A stretch of 50,137 nt of DNA from Halomonas daqiaonensis. GTDB taxonomy: Bacteria; Pseudomonadota; Gammaproteobacteria; Pseudomonadales; Halomonadaceae. Position numbers and translations under genes: made by a program. The notes beneath the pieces are model-generated. The model ran no database searches, was not told the origin of the DNA, and saw only the letters and a list, made by a program, of their open reading frames with translations. Within the stretch, counting starts at the first letter, position 1. Each line of letters opens with the position of its first letter. Positions 33,616 to 43,385 of this stretch are shown here, piece after piece. Location: assembly GCF_900109725.1 (NCBI RefSeq), contig NZ_FOBC01000026.1:1-50137 (forward strand). The letters are read 5' to 3'.

Positions 33616-36600
33616 ATGTTAATAAAGTTAAGAATGATAGAAAGAGGAAAAACAGCCTCTCTAAAAGTTGCTGATGCATTAGGTGTGTACTCGTCTCTTG
33701 TAAAGACAAAAAAGAGAATTCTGAGAGTGGCTGGAACGGCACTTTCTCCACAGTTATTGATTTCCTATGCAAAAAGTAAAGCCTATAGTGATCACTTTTC
33801 GCGTGCGAGTTACATTTTTTATAAGCAAGGTGGCATCAGTGATGCGTTGAGTATTCTGGATGACCTTTGGCGTAAAGGCGTAGCTTTCAATAAGAAGCAC
33901 CAAGATTTATATAGCTTTATTCAGGGGCTGGCTCGCCTTAAGGGTGGCGTTTCTATTCCTCCGCGTCAGCCAAATGCGGGCTTGTTTACGCGACGTCAGA
34001 ATATTCTCTACTGCCTGCACCAGTCGGTGCCCCATGCCAGCAACGGCTACTCGACCCGTTCACACGGTATTGCTGCCGGGCTACAGCAAGCTGGCTGGAA
34101 AGTCCGGGCCACGACTCGCCCAGGATTTCCCTGGGATGTCGGCGCCAAAGCACTCGACAAGGGCTACTACGAGGCTGAGGTGGAAGGGGTGACTTACGCC
34201 GCCTGTGCGGGATGGAACCTCAACAAGACCCCGCTGGATTACTATCTCGCCGAGGCCGCCGATCACTATCTTCGCGAAGCCCAGACCAGCGGTGCCGAGA
34301 TCATCGCCGCCGCATCCAACCATATCACCGCGCTTCCCGCATTGATGGCGGCGCGTCGCCTGGGGCTGCCATTTGTCTATGAAGTTCGCGGCCTGTGGGA
34401 GGTAACGCAAGCTTCCACCCAACCTGAGTGGGCTGGCTCCGAGCGCTATGAGTTGATGCGCGAGCTGGAGCAACAGGCGGCCCGCGAAGCGGATCTGGTC
34501 ATAACCCTGACAGAAGAGCTGGCCGATGAGCTGGCGTCGTGGGGCGTGTCGCGCGAGCGTATTGTGGTGGTGCCCAACGCCGTCAATGCCGAGCGCTTTC
34601 AGCCCATGCCCCCCGATGCCGATGTGGTCCAGGAACTGGAACTCAAACCTGGTGTCCCTGTGATCGGCTATGCTGGTAGCGCCGTGGCCTACGAAGGGCT
34701 GGAATTTTTGATGGAGGCACTGGCTCAGCTCAAGGCCCAAGGTCAGGACTTCGTCTTCGTGCTGGTCGGCGACGGCAAGCTGATCGATACCGTCAAGGCT
34801 AAGGCCAAGACGCTCGGCATTCAGCAGCACTGCCGCTTTACCGGACGGGTACCCTTCGATGCTGTGCCACTCTATCTCTCTTGCATGGATATCATGCCGG
34901 TGCCGCGACTCTCGTGTGCCGTCACCGAGATGGTCTCGCCGCTCAAGCCCCTCGAAGCCATGGCCATGGGCAAGGCGGTGGTGCTCTCCGATGTCTCCCC
35001 CCACAAGACCCTGGCGGGAGATAACCAGCGTGCCCAGCTGTTCACCAAGGATAGCGCCGACGACCTCTGCCGCGTGCTCAAGGCGCTGATTGACAGCCCT
35101 GCAGAACGCAAGCGCCTGGGCCAGGTGGCTCGTGCCTGGATAGAGCAGGAACGCACCTGGAACCACGTCACGAGGCTCTACGCCGATAGCCTCCAGCGTG
35201 TGCGCTCCACCAATCACACCGCAGCCCCTGCGCAACAAGCCCCCCAGGCCAAGCCGCTGGAGCAGATCACGCTGGGCCTGATCGCCGATCAGTTCACCAC
35301 CGATACCCTGGCCAGCGCCGTCAAGGTGGTGCCGCTCTCGCCGGACAACTGGCGGCAGGAACTCGCCCGGCAGCCCATTGACGCCATGTTCGTGGAGTCC
35401 GCCTGGAAGGGCAACGACGGGCAGTGGCACCGCAAGGTGGGCTGCTACAGTGACGAAGAGTTCGCTCCGCTCAGCGAACTGCTGGAACACTGCCGCCGTC
35501 AGGGCATTCCCTCGCTGTTCTGGAACAAGGAAGACCCGGTCCACTTCGAGCGCTTCCGCAAGGCGGCCAGCCTGTGTGATCACGTCTTCACCACCGATAG
35601 CCGTCGGATCATTCCCTACCTGGCCTCCCCAAGGGCACTGAGCCAGACGGCCAGCAGTTGCCCGTTCTACGCCTCGCCGAAGATCCACAACCTGCTACCC
35701 TCCACCCGTGAATGGCAGTCTACGGCGTCCTATGGCGGCACCTACTACGGCACGCGCTATCCCGAGCGCTCCGAGTACATGGACAAGATCATGAGTGCGG
35801 CGGCCCCGCTGGGCCTCACGATCTACGACCGCCAGCACGACGATCCGGAATCGCCCTACAAATACCCTGGCGGCCTGGGCGACTATGTGGCTGGCAGCCT
35901 CAACTACGAGGAGATGATCCAGGCCTACAAGGCCCACCCGGTGCAGATCAACGTCAACTCGGTGCTGGATTCCCCGACCATGTTCTCGCGGCGAGTGATG
36001 GAAGCCGCCTCCTGCGGTTCGCCGATCATCTCCGGCCCCGCGCTGGGCATGAACCGCTACCTCGAAGGGGTAGGGCAGATCGTGCGCACTGAAAGCGAAG
36101 CTGCACAAGCGCTGGAGAACTTGCTGAATCACCCGGCCTACCGCTGGCGGATGGCCCTGAAGGGCGCCCGTGCGGTGATGCGCGCACACACCACTGAGCT
36201 GCGTCTAACGCAGATGCTGCGCACGGCTGGCCTGGTGATGATGGCACCTGAACCGCCGGCGTTGAGCGTCCTGGCATCAGACATCACCACGGCTGGCATG
36301 CGATGTTTGCTCGCCCAGACGCTACGTCCTCGGCGCGTCGTCGCCAGCCAGTGGCAGGCCGAGACCCAGGCCCGTCTGGAAGCCGCCGGTATCGAATGCG
36401 CTACGCCGGATGGCGAGATCAGCCAACGAGATGATCTCTGGCTGCTGGCCGAGCCTCAAGTATTGGAAGAACTCGAGCCAGAAGATCTGGAGGACCTGGC
36501 TTGGCCGACCTGCTACGCCCCTCAAGTGCGCATTGGCATTATGCGCGACTCTACCTTGGCGAAGGGTCAGTGGCCCGGCGTGGCCCTAGAGAGTGAAGCC

Positions 36601-37731
36601 ATTGCGCCAGATTTGGCGCTTACCCGCCCGCCGGAAGGCATGTCTCTCGAGTCCCTCAACAATTGGGCAGCGAAGCAGCCATCGCTGGCCCTGCGGAAGC
36701 CAGTGCAGACCCACGAGCTGGCGCCCAACGTCCCACCCAAGAAAACGGTGGTGATTGCCGGGCATGACCTCAAGTTTATCAAGCCGTTCTATCCTTATTT
36801 CACCCAAGCCGGGATTCGTCTCCTGCTTGACTTCTGGAGTGGTCATAAGCAGCACAATGAAATGGCCAGCAAGCGCCTCATACGCCAGGCCGATACGGTG
36901 TTCTGCGAATGGATGCTGGGCAATGCCATCTGGTACGGCAAGCACAAGCGGGAAGGCCAGAGGCTGGTAGGGCGGTTGCACGCCCAGGAGCTACGCAGCG
37001 CGCTGTTCGACAAGGTGCCGTTCGAGCAGTTTGATAAGGTCATCTTTGTGGGGCCGCATATGCTGCGCAACGCTCAAAAGCGCAACCTCGCACTGAAAAA
37101 GAACGGGGTAGTTATCTACAACGGAGTGGACGTAGATGCCCTGCGAGCCGTACCGCGCAAGCCCACTAACGGCAAAGCACTTGGCTTGGTGGGCATGGTG
37201 CCGCAAAGCAAGCGCCTGGACCGCGCATTGGATATTCTCAAGGAACTGCGCAAGGAAGACGACGGCTACACGTTACGCATCAAGGGAAAGCGCCCTGAAG
37301 AATACCCCTGGATGGCCAACCGCCGGGAGGAAATGGCCTGGTACGAAGCCCAATACCGTCGCCTGGTAGACGATCCTGATCTCAAAGATGCCGTCATCTT
37401 CGACCCCCACGGTAACGATATGCCCGAGTGGTATGCGGGCATCCACTATGTATTGTCCGTCAGTGATCACGAAAGTTTCCACTTGGCCGTGGCAGAAGGC
37501 GCCGCAGCCGGCTGTACACCGGTGATTCTGCCTTGGGAGGGCGCGGATGAGATTTATCCCCCGCAGTGGGTGTATCCGGATATGGCTGCTGCATCTAATG
37601 CCATCTCGCTTCTCGCAAACGAGCCGTTGTCGCGCCTCGAGACAAGGAGGCGGTCAGATGCCTTGTTTGTTGAGCAAAGTTTCAAACGCGATGTGATTGC
37701 GAATCAAATTATACGCATCTTTGAGTGTTAA
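33616..37731 (+). CDS. Triple-domain glycosyltransferase (GT4 / CgeB-like / GT4)
   Basis: A 1371-residue cytosolic protein. Residues about 1-120 are an unrecognised basic helical region. About 125-525 is a GT4 glycosyltransferase: SVPHASNGYSTRSHG, GFPWD, PNAVNAERF and the EX7E-type CAVTEMVSPLKPLEAM. About 545-870 is CgeB-like: LFWNKEDPVHFERF, YGGTYYGTRYPERSEYMDKI and MEAASCGSPIISGP. About 1040-1371 is a third domain: IAGHDLKFIKPF, GVVIYNGVDVDALRAV and SDHESFHLAVAEGAAAG. It probably adds several residues in series to one growing chain. The first 340 bases are AT-rich while the rest is GC-rich, so the gene looks mosaic. GAGGTG lies before the ATG. Confidence 0.85.
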   Translation: MLIKLRMIERGKTASLKVADALGVYSSLVKTKKRILRVAGTALSPQLLISYAKSKAYSDHFSRASYIFYKQGGISDALSILDDLWRKGVAFNKKHQDLYSFIQGLARLKGGVSIPPRQPNAGLFTRRQNILYCLHQSVPHASNGYSTRSHGIAAGLQQAGWKVRATTRPGFPWDVGAKALDKGYYEAEVEGVTYAACAGWNLNKTPLDYYLAEAADHYLREAQTSGAEIIAAASNHITALPALMAARRLGLPFVYEVRGLWEVTQASTQPEWAGSERYELMRELEQQAAREADLVITLTEELADELASWGVSRERIVVVPNAVNAERFQPMPPDADVVQELELKPGVPVIGYAGSAVAYEGLEFLMEALAQLKAQGQDFVFVLVGDGKLIDTVKAKAKTLGIQQHCRFTGRVPFDAVPLYLSCMDIMPVPRLSCAVTEMVSPLKPLEAMAMGKAVVLSDVSPHKTLAGDNQRAQLFTKDSADDLCRVLKALIDSPAERKRLGQVARAWIEQERTWNHVTRLYADSLQRVRSTNHTAAPAQQAPQAKPLEQITLGLIADQFTTDTLASAVKVVPLSPDNWRQELARQPIDAMFVESAWKGNDGQWHRKVGCYSDEEFAPLSELLEHCRRQGIPSLFWNKEDPVHFERFRKAASLCDHVFTTDSRRIIPYLASPRALSQTASSCPFYASPKIHNLLPSTREWQSTASYGGTYYGTRYPERSEYMDKIMSAAAPLGLTIYDRQHDDPESPYKYPGGLGDYVAGSLNYEEMIQAYKAHPVQINVNSVLDSPTMFSRRVMEAASCGSPIISGPALGMNRYLEGVGQIVRTESEAAQALENLLNHPAYRWRMALKGARAVMRAHTTELRLTQMLRTAGLVMMAPEPPALSVLASDITTAGMRCLLAQTLRPRRVVASQWQAETQARLEAAGIECATPDGEISQRDDLWLLAEPQVLEELEPEDLEDLAWPTCYAPQVRIGIMRDSTLAKGQWPGVALESEAIAPDLALTRPPEGMSLESLNNWAAKQPSLALRKPVQTHELAPNVPPKKTVVIAGHDLKFIKPFYPYFTQAGIRLLLDFWSGHKQHNEMASKRLIRQADTVFCEWMLGNAIWYGKHKREGQRLVGRLHAQELRSALFDKVPFEQFDKVIFVGPHMLRNAQKRNLALKKNGVVIYNGVDVDALRAVPRKPTNGKALGLVGMVPQSKRLDRALDILKELRKEDDGYTLRIKGKRPEEYPWMANRREEMAWYEAQYRRLVDDPDLKDAVIFDPHGNDMPEWYAGIHYVLSVSDHESFHLAVAEGAAAGCTPVILPWEGADEIYPPQWVYPDMAAASNAISLLANEPLSRLETRRRSDALFVEQSFKRDVIANQIIRIFEC

Positions 37732-37740
37732 GGGGTTCTT

Positions 37741-38471
37741 GTGCTTTTGAATAGTCGGCAGCTACACTTCAAGGTCACTGTCAATGGTCGAAGTGTGAGC
37801 TACCTTTACATACGTAAGAATGCATGCTCGAGTTGGAAGAAGTTTTTTACGGGAGTGTCTCCATACAAAGAACATGCAGAGGAATATCAAAACCTGTTAG
37901 GGTTCATGGGTAAATATCACAAGATAAAGACAGTTGCCGATCTCAAGAAGATTCAATTATTGTAGTAAGGGAGTCGGCAGAGAGGCTGTTCTCTGGTTTC
38001 GTAAATCAATATTTGATGCGTCTTGATCGTCGCTCGATACTTCATGAGTCTGTCGAGCAATATACTGGAAAGCGGGCTGAAGATGTCACATTTAATGATT
38101 TTTTGTACGCTTATGTAACGGACATAGGTGATGACAAAGTCGATGCTCATTTTTGGACTCAAAGGTCACATATGGCAGATATTCGCTATCGCCATGTCTG
38201 GCCGATATCGCAGATACATGGAAAGGCAAAAGAAGTGTTTGGCGAACATATTGCAGACAGATATTTCCTAAAAAAATCCAACTCGACTCAGCAAATTGAG
38301 AGGCAGGAAATATCAACGCCCTACAGTACCTCGAAGGATATGTTTGAGATCTATGAACAAACAGGAAAGCTTCCAAGGTTTGAGTGCCTTGTGGATCCGA
38401 GTGCATCTAGGCATATAAAATACTTGTATTCTGAAGATTATGCTCTCTATGAACGGGCCCTCAGAGGCTAG
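37741..38471 (+). pseudogene. Sulfotransferase (Sulfotransfer_2-like), frameshifted
   Basis: A GTG-started frame gives SVSYLYIRKNACSSWKKFF, the 5'-phosphosulfate loop of PAPS-dependent sulfotransferases (KNACSSW). It ends at 37965 after LKKIQLL. The next frame continues IVVRESAERLFSGFVNQYL, the 3'-phosphate-binding motif (R...RL.S), and then DAHFWTQRSHMADI and the C-terminal part to 38471. One missing base at about 37960 explains the split. The whole would be about 243 residues, usual for carbohydrate sulfotransferases. AT-rich, unlike the wec genes. If active it would sulfate the polysaccharide and release PAP for CysQ. Confidence 0.8.
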
Positions 38472-38512
38472 CCTATTCGTGAGATGAAAAAAGCGCTTGT
38501 GATTCACGTGTT

Positions 38513-39379
38513 GTGAATAATGGCTTTCTGCAACTAATATCTGGCTGGAGTGATATAAGAATGTTCGCAGGGTTTGGCTCGATAAAAAGAATTGAAAGGC
38601 TCTTGATTGATATTAAAAAAAATGTTGGCGACAATGACGAGGCCACGTTGCGTGATGTCATAAGTGAGATTGGTGAAAAAAGTGACAAGAATGCAAGATC
38701 AATCAAGAGTTATGTTGTCAACTCACTAAAGAGTGCCGAGCTCAGGAACTATCGCCAGATGGAAAGTCTTCACTGGTTAACTAATGGCCTCACCACTCGG
38801 CACCGCCTGCCTCCCTTGAGGGGGTGGGCCTCTTCACCCGATCTGTTATTGGAGTTGCAAGACTTTGTTTTATCGACGAAGCCGGAGTCGGTGGTCGAAC
38901 TTGGAAGCGGAGTCTCCACGCTGGTCATAGCCGATGCCTTGAGGCAAAATGGATCAGGAAAGCTGATTTCGCTAGAGCATTCGAGTCACTATGGCTCGAA
39001 AACTCGATTGATGTTGGAAAGGGATAATCTATCGGGTTGGGTTGACTTGAAAATCGCTCCTTTAGAATCTTGGGAAGGTGAACATCTGAGTGATGATTCT
39101 GAAGAGGAGCTGTATTGGTATTCTCAAGACTGTCTGAAAGATGCTTGGGATATTGACCTCTTATTGGTGGATGGCCCTCCAGCTGCGACGTGCAAGTTTT
39201 CTCGCTACCCGGCTATGCCAGCCATCGTTGGCAGTTTAAAAGATGGTGCTCAAGTATGGATGGATGACACTACGCGTGAGGAAGAGTCGACGATTTGCTC
39301 TGTTTGGGGCGAAAAGTATGGTTTTTCTGTTGAATTTGTAGAGATGGAAAAGGGGTTGGGTGTTCTTAAGAAAAAATAA
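38513..39379 (+). CDS. SAM-dependent methyltransferase, class I
   Basis: A 288-residue protein. Residues about 125-140 hold motif I, VVELGSGVSTLVIADAL; the aspartate motif is LLLVDGPPAATCKFSRYPAM; and MDDTTREEESTI follows. This layout is seen in Methyltransf_24-type enzymes in polysaccharide clusters, which methylate sugars. The first 100 residues are helical and unassigned. Start is a GTG at 38513 without a clear ribosome site; an ATG at 38561 is an alternative. AT-rich, like the sulfotransferase before it, suggesting joint acquisition. The substrate is unknown. Confidence 0.75.
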   Translation: MNNGFLQLISGWSDIRMFAGFGSIKRIERLLIDIKKNVGDNDEATLRDVISEIGEKSDKNARSIKSYVVNSLKSAELRNYRQMESLHWLTNGLTTRHRLPPLRGWASSPDLLLELQDFVLSTKPESVVELGSGVSTLVIADALRQNGSGKLISLEHSSHYGSKTRLMLERDNLSGWVDLKIAPLESWEGEHLSDDSEEELYWYSQDCLKDAWDIDLLLVDGPPAATCKFSRYPAMPAIVGSLKDGAQVWMDDTTREEESTICSVWGEKYGFSVEFVEMEKGLGVLKKK

Positions 39380-39529
39380 TATATGTTCTCATGTAATGCT
39401 GTTAAATGGAGATGAGTTGTTGTCTATTGTTTAAGGCATAGCTGACGACATTTTGCCCGAGGAAGCATAATTTGTTTGAGAAAATTCTGGCCACCTTGAG
39501 GTGATCATTTTCGGTTGGGAATAAGTTTT
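39380..39529. other. AT-rich spacer before the IS66-like element
   Basis: No gene seen. The last eight bases, TAAGTTTT, are the left target duplication of the element that follows. Confidence 0.6.
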
Positions 39530-41072
39530 GTAACTATTCAGGTCACGCCGCCTGATTCAGGTCGTCCTGTCGCATGAAGGTAGGCACCTCACCGGCAAAC
39601 AGTTGCTCCAATGCCGTGTGCGCCGCCAGGCCCTGCTTGACCGCGGTCGAGAGAAAGCTGCGCATTCGACAGAAGATCTCGGCGCCTTCCTAGGTGCGAA
39701 AACAGCCCGAGATCTTCTGCTGAACCTTGGTCATCCGCAGGTCGCGCTCCCCCTGGTTGTTGGTGAAGGGGGCGGCGGGATCCTCGAGGAACGCAGCACG
39801 TCGTCCTCGCACGCCTGGAGGCGTTCCAGCAGGTTGCGCGCTTTGGTGCGTTTGGTACGTCCTCGCGTCCCGGGCGGTGGCTTCATCGGTGGCGGGCACT
39901 CGGCGTCGCCCTCCGCCAGGCAGTGTCGGTAACGCGATCGCCATTGCTGGGCCTCCTCCGGGGAGACGCTACCGCCGGCGGCATCAACGGCGTGGTGCAT
40001 GTCCAACAGCAGGTCATGCAGCGACTTGGCCCACGCCTGGTCGTCGTTTTCCCAGGCAGCCGTCAATTCACGCAGGTCGTGGGCATTGCACAGGGCGTGC
40101 CGGCAATCCGGATAGCGGTAGTAGGGCTTCCAGTGATCATGCACCATCACACCACGCACAAAGGGCAGCACCCCGATGGCGTCCATGGCCTCCTGGCCGC
40201 GCTTGGGATGCGGCGCCAGCCAGGTCAGCGCTTCGTTGGAGGCGCTGTGCAGCCAGTAGCGTTTGCCGCCGACCTGCATCCCTGTCTCATCGGCATGCAC
40301 GGTGGCCGCTTCCCGTAGCGCCGGGATCACCCACTCGGCAAACGACTCGGCCCGCTGGTAGGCCTCCTGATTGAAGGCGAACAGGGTGCCCGTGCTCAAC
40401 GACAGGCCGCACTGCGAGGTGAGCAGCTCCCGAATACGCGCATAGGGCAGCAGCTGGTACTGGGAGAGATAGACGACGTGTGCCTTGAGGCGAGGGCCGT
40501 ACTGGATAGGGCGGGTCACGCCCTCGGGGAATGGCGCGACATAGCGCTGTCCCTGGTCATCTTCCAGCACCTCGACCCGATACTCGGTGACGACAGCCTG
40601 GATCACGATGTCCTGCACCTGACGAGTCTCAACGCCCACCGCGCGATAGGTGCGCCCGCGCGGCAAACGCCGGCGATCGACGCGCAGCTTCACGACCTCG
40701 TCGGGCTCCGTCACCGGCGCCAGCGTCTTGCCCTCATGCCCCGGCTGCCCACCGGGGCGGCGCTGCCCGTTGGCCCGTGAGCGGCGCTGGCGATTGGGGT
40801 CCTGGGACGGTGGCTTGCTGCTGTTGCGGCTACTGGTGGCCAGTCGGTCGGCCATGAGCTTGACCAGCAGCATCAACACGTCGATGGCGGCACGCAGCGA
40901 CGGGGAGACCGTGCGGTCTTCCTTGAGCTGCTGCCGGACCCGCTCCAGGGCCTCGTCGACGTTGATGTCGCTGATGGTCATGTCACCGTATGGCGTGTCG
41001 GTTGTTTGGACACACTGTGCCAGAGAAATCAGGGGATTGGCGACCCTCTCGCGAAACCACCTGAATAGTTAC
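39530..41072 (-). mobile_element. Single-gene IS66-family element (ISBst12-like layout)
   Basis: The ends are GTAACTATTCAGGT (39530-39543) and its exact complement ACCTGAATAGTTAC (41059-41072). Both sides carry the same 8-bp target duplication TAAGTTTT (39522-39529 and 41073-41080), the size known for IS66. Only the large transposase is present; tnpA and tnpB are lacking, as in the ISBst12 group. Confidence 0.9.
39543..40981 (-). pseudogene. tnpC: IS66-family transposase, frameshifted and with an amber codon
   Basis: The frame from 40981 has [18 protein letters not shown], the zinc-finger-like N-terminus, [20 protein letters not shown] (catalytic Asp/Glu region) and [11 protein letters not shown]. 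It breaks near 39797; the other frame continues [20 protein letters not shown] and KISGCFRT, then TAG, then EGAEIFCRMRSFLSTAVKQG and QDDLNQAA to 39543. So there are two lesions: one missing base and one nonsense codon. The transposase should be inactive, though the element keeps perfect ends. Confidence 0.88.
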
Positions 41073-41082
41073 TAAGTTTTTT

Positions 41083-41105
41083 AGTGTGGTGCCTGGCACC
41101 ACACT
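41083..41105 (+). terminator. Perfect palindrome beside the IS66-like target site
   Basis: AGTGTGGTGCC-T-GGCACCACACT, 11-bp arms, two bases after the right target duplication. On the minus strand it is followed by a run of A/T (the TTTTTT at 41077-41082 read as A). Likely a terminator of the original operon, with the element inserted at its edge. Confidence 0.6.
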
Positions 41106-41689
41106 GCTTATCATTACGTCGACACTGGTATCACAGCTCTCCATTCTTTTTTTGCATTCCTCCTGCCACTCAAGATCATAATGTTGTTGGGCTCGCCAGA
41201 TATGCTAGCTATTTTCCTGCGTTCCTCTCTGTATTCAGCCGCGATGTTCTGGTCTTGCTGCTCAGCTTGTGTGCCGTGATCTTTTATGTGGTACACATGG
41301 CGTCTGAGCGCGTTATTTTGAGTATTTCTAGAAGTGAATCTGAGGCTCTGCTGTTGAAGAGCCAGAAAATGATTCTTTTTGAAAACCAAGAAGAAGCAGC
41401 AAGACGTGCTTTTCAGCGGTACTCGAGAAGTGTGGCAAGTGGTGTGTTCTTGCTGATGGTTTCGGCTGTTATTGGCCTTATATATTCTGGGTTGATGCTG
41501 TTTCTGGTTGGTTATGTTGTTTGCGTGTTTTTACTTTTTGGTTTTTTGTATAGCAAGAACAACAGGTTCAGGAAGGGGCTTGTTGATGACCTGCCGAAAT
41601 ATGTAAATAGTGCGACAGGGGTAGGTTTTCTCTTGTCCTTTGGGTATATGGTTGGACAATTTCTGTGGGGAGCCCCCCAGGGATATTGA
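41084..41689 (+). CDS. Membrane protein of unknown function
   Basis: A frame of up to 201 residues, AT-rich. Hydrophobic segments at about 45-72 (FPAFLSVFSRDVLVLLLSL, then CAVIFYVV), 116-152 (a long hairpin GVFLLMVSAVIGLIYSG and LMLFLVGYVVCVFLLFG) and 173-195 (VGFLLSFGYMVGQFLW). Between them is a charged helical stretch, SRSESEALLLKSQKMILFEN. The true start is unclear: 41084 lies inside a palindrome and has no ribosome site, and the ATG at 41297 would lose the first segment. The 5' end may be damaged. Family not recognised; possibly a small subunit of an export or polymerisation system. Confidence 0.45.
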   Translation: MWCLAPHCLSLRRHWYHSSPFFFCIPPATQDHNVVGLARYASYFPAFLSVFSRDVLVLLLSLCAVIFYVVHMASERVILSISRSESEALLLKSQKMILFENQEEAARRAFQRYSRSVASGVFLLMVSAVIGLIYSGLMLFLVGYVVCVFLLFGFLYSKNNRFRKGLVDDLPKYVNSATGVGFLLSFGYMVGQFLWGAPQGY

Positions 41690-41804
41690 TCGCTGTTATA
41701 TCCTTAATACTACCTGAATCCGTGAACCCGGCACCTGAAAACACTTCTAACCCACTGACCTGCATGGCAATATAGCCCAATCAGCCCTTCACCCGTAGCC
41801 TACC
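41690..41804. other. Left end region of the IS1380-family element
   Basis: Contains TTAA near 41704, the target duplication type of IS1380, followed by CCTGAATCCGTGAACCCGGC, a likely terminal repeat. No matching right-end repeat could be found. Confidence 0.4.
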
Positions 41805-43175
41805 ATGCCCAACGTCAAATTCCGCGCCAGTGGTCGCACCCTCACCAGCCATGCCGGCCTCTCGATCATCGGCCAGTGCTTGGATCTTGCCGGCGTCGAC
41901 AGCCTCGATGCTCGCTTCCCCTCTCAAGGGGTGCCGACCAGCGACATCATCAAATCCTATCTGGGGCTACTGTGCCTGGGCATGAGTGACTTCGATGCCA
42001 TCGAGAACTTTCGCCAGGACACGCCGTTCAAGCAGCTGCTCACCCTGCAGAAGGTGCCCAGCACCGCCACGCTGCGCCAACGCCTGGAGAAGCTCGCCGC
42101 CCAGGGACTTCAGGAGCGCACCGCGTCCTGGTCCACGACGTTACTGTCGCTGGCCGAGGCGCCCATCACCGCGGAGAAGGGGCATGTCTGCCTGGATATC
42201 GACACCTTCGTGATGGACAACAGCAATTCCCACAAGGAGGGCGTGACGCGAACCTATCAGAAGGTCGACGGCTACACCCCCATTGCGGCGTACCTGGGCA
42301 ACGAGGGCTGGTGCCTGGGCATGGAACTCCGTCCCGGTAAGCAGCACACCATGAAGGAGAGCAACGCCTTCCTCGAACGCGTGCTGACGCGGGCTTACCC
42401 TCTGACCGACGCACCGCTACTGGTACGTGAAGACAGCGGCTTCGACAGTCAGGAACACCTGGCACTGCTGGAACAGCAACGCCAGGCCCGTGCCGATGAC
42501 GGGCGCGTCCTGGACTACATCGTCAAGTGGAACCCCCGCAGTTCGGCCAAGGAAGACCTGGCCACCTGGCAGGCCGTCGCGGAAGATTATTGGGAAGAAC
42601 TGCGACCCGGCAAGCGTCAGGCCCTGTGGACGCAGCGCGTCTCGATCCGGCATGACAAGGTCGAATACGAGGTCAAGCGGGTCATGCGCCTGGTGGAGCG
42701 CACCACCCAGCCGGATGGTCAGTTCCTGTTAGAGCCCGACTATGAGCTGGAAGGCTGGTGGACCAGCCTGGATGACACCCCGGAGGCCGTGATCCAGCGC
42801 TACCAGGCGCATGCCACCCACGAGCAGTTTCACAGCGAGATCAAGACCGACCTCGACCTGGAGCGCCTGCCTTCCGGCAAGTTTGCCACTAACGACTAGA
42901 TCCTGCATCTGGCCCAGCTGGCCTACAATATCCTGCGGCTGATGGGGCAACTCGGCATGACCGGCGAGCTCAGTCCGGTGCGTCATCCGGCGAAACGTCG
43001 CCGGCTGCGCACGGTACTGCAGGAGCTGGTGTATCGTGCCGCCCTGGTTATCCACAAGGCGCGGCAGATCATTCTCGATTTCGGCCAGGATATCGGTAAG
43101 CGCGCCACCAACCCCATCTTCTTGAACTGATCGGCGTCGGCCAGACTGGTGTCCTCTGATCGATAGGAGGACACC

Positions 43176-43385
43176 ATGAACGAACTGACTTCGTCTCAGG
43201 CCTACTGGCTGGGCCATCTTTTTCATGCCTCGTCTCGGCAATTGTCGCTGAGCGAATACGCTCAGGAGCAAGCCCTGGATCTGGCGGCACTTCTGGCCTG
43301 GGAAAAACGCTTGGTGGTACAGGGTGTGCCAGTGCCGTTGCGTCACCGCCCGGCACGCTTTGTGGCCGTGGAGGTGGCCCTATGA
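43176..43385 (+). CDS. tnpA: IS66 accessory protein TnpA
   Basis: A 69-residue protein starting MNELTSSQAYWLGHLFHASS, the usual beginning of IS66 TnpA. The small size is slightly shorter than many family members. AGGAGGACACC lies just before the ATG. It is required with TnpB and TnpC for IS66 transposition, and its stop overlaps the tnpB start (ATGA). Confidence 0.9.
   Translation: MNELTSSQAYWLGHLFHASSRQLSLSEYAQEQALDLAALLAWEKRLVVQGVPVPLRHRPARFVAVEVAL

Noticed and set aside
32132..35688. Long minus-strand frames opposite wecC and the large glycosyltransferase
   Set aside because: They mirror the codon pattern of well-supported plus-strand genes and match no family.
18687..42899. Genome-wide recoding of TAG as a sense codon
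   Set aside because: TAG ends normal genes here, including ugd (27844), wecB (32202) and hipB, so it works as a stop.
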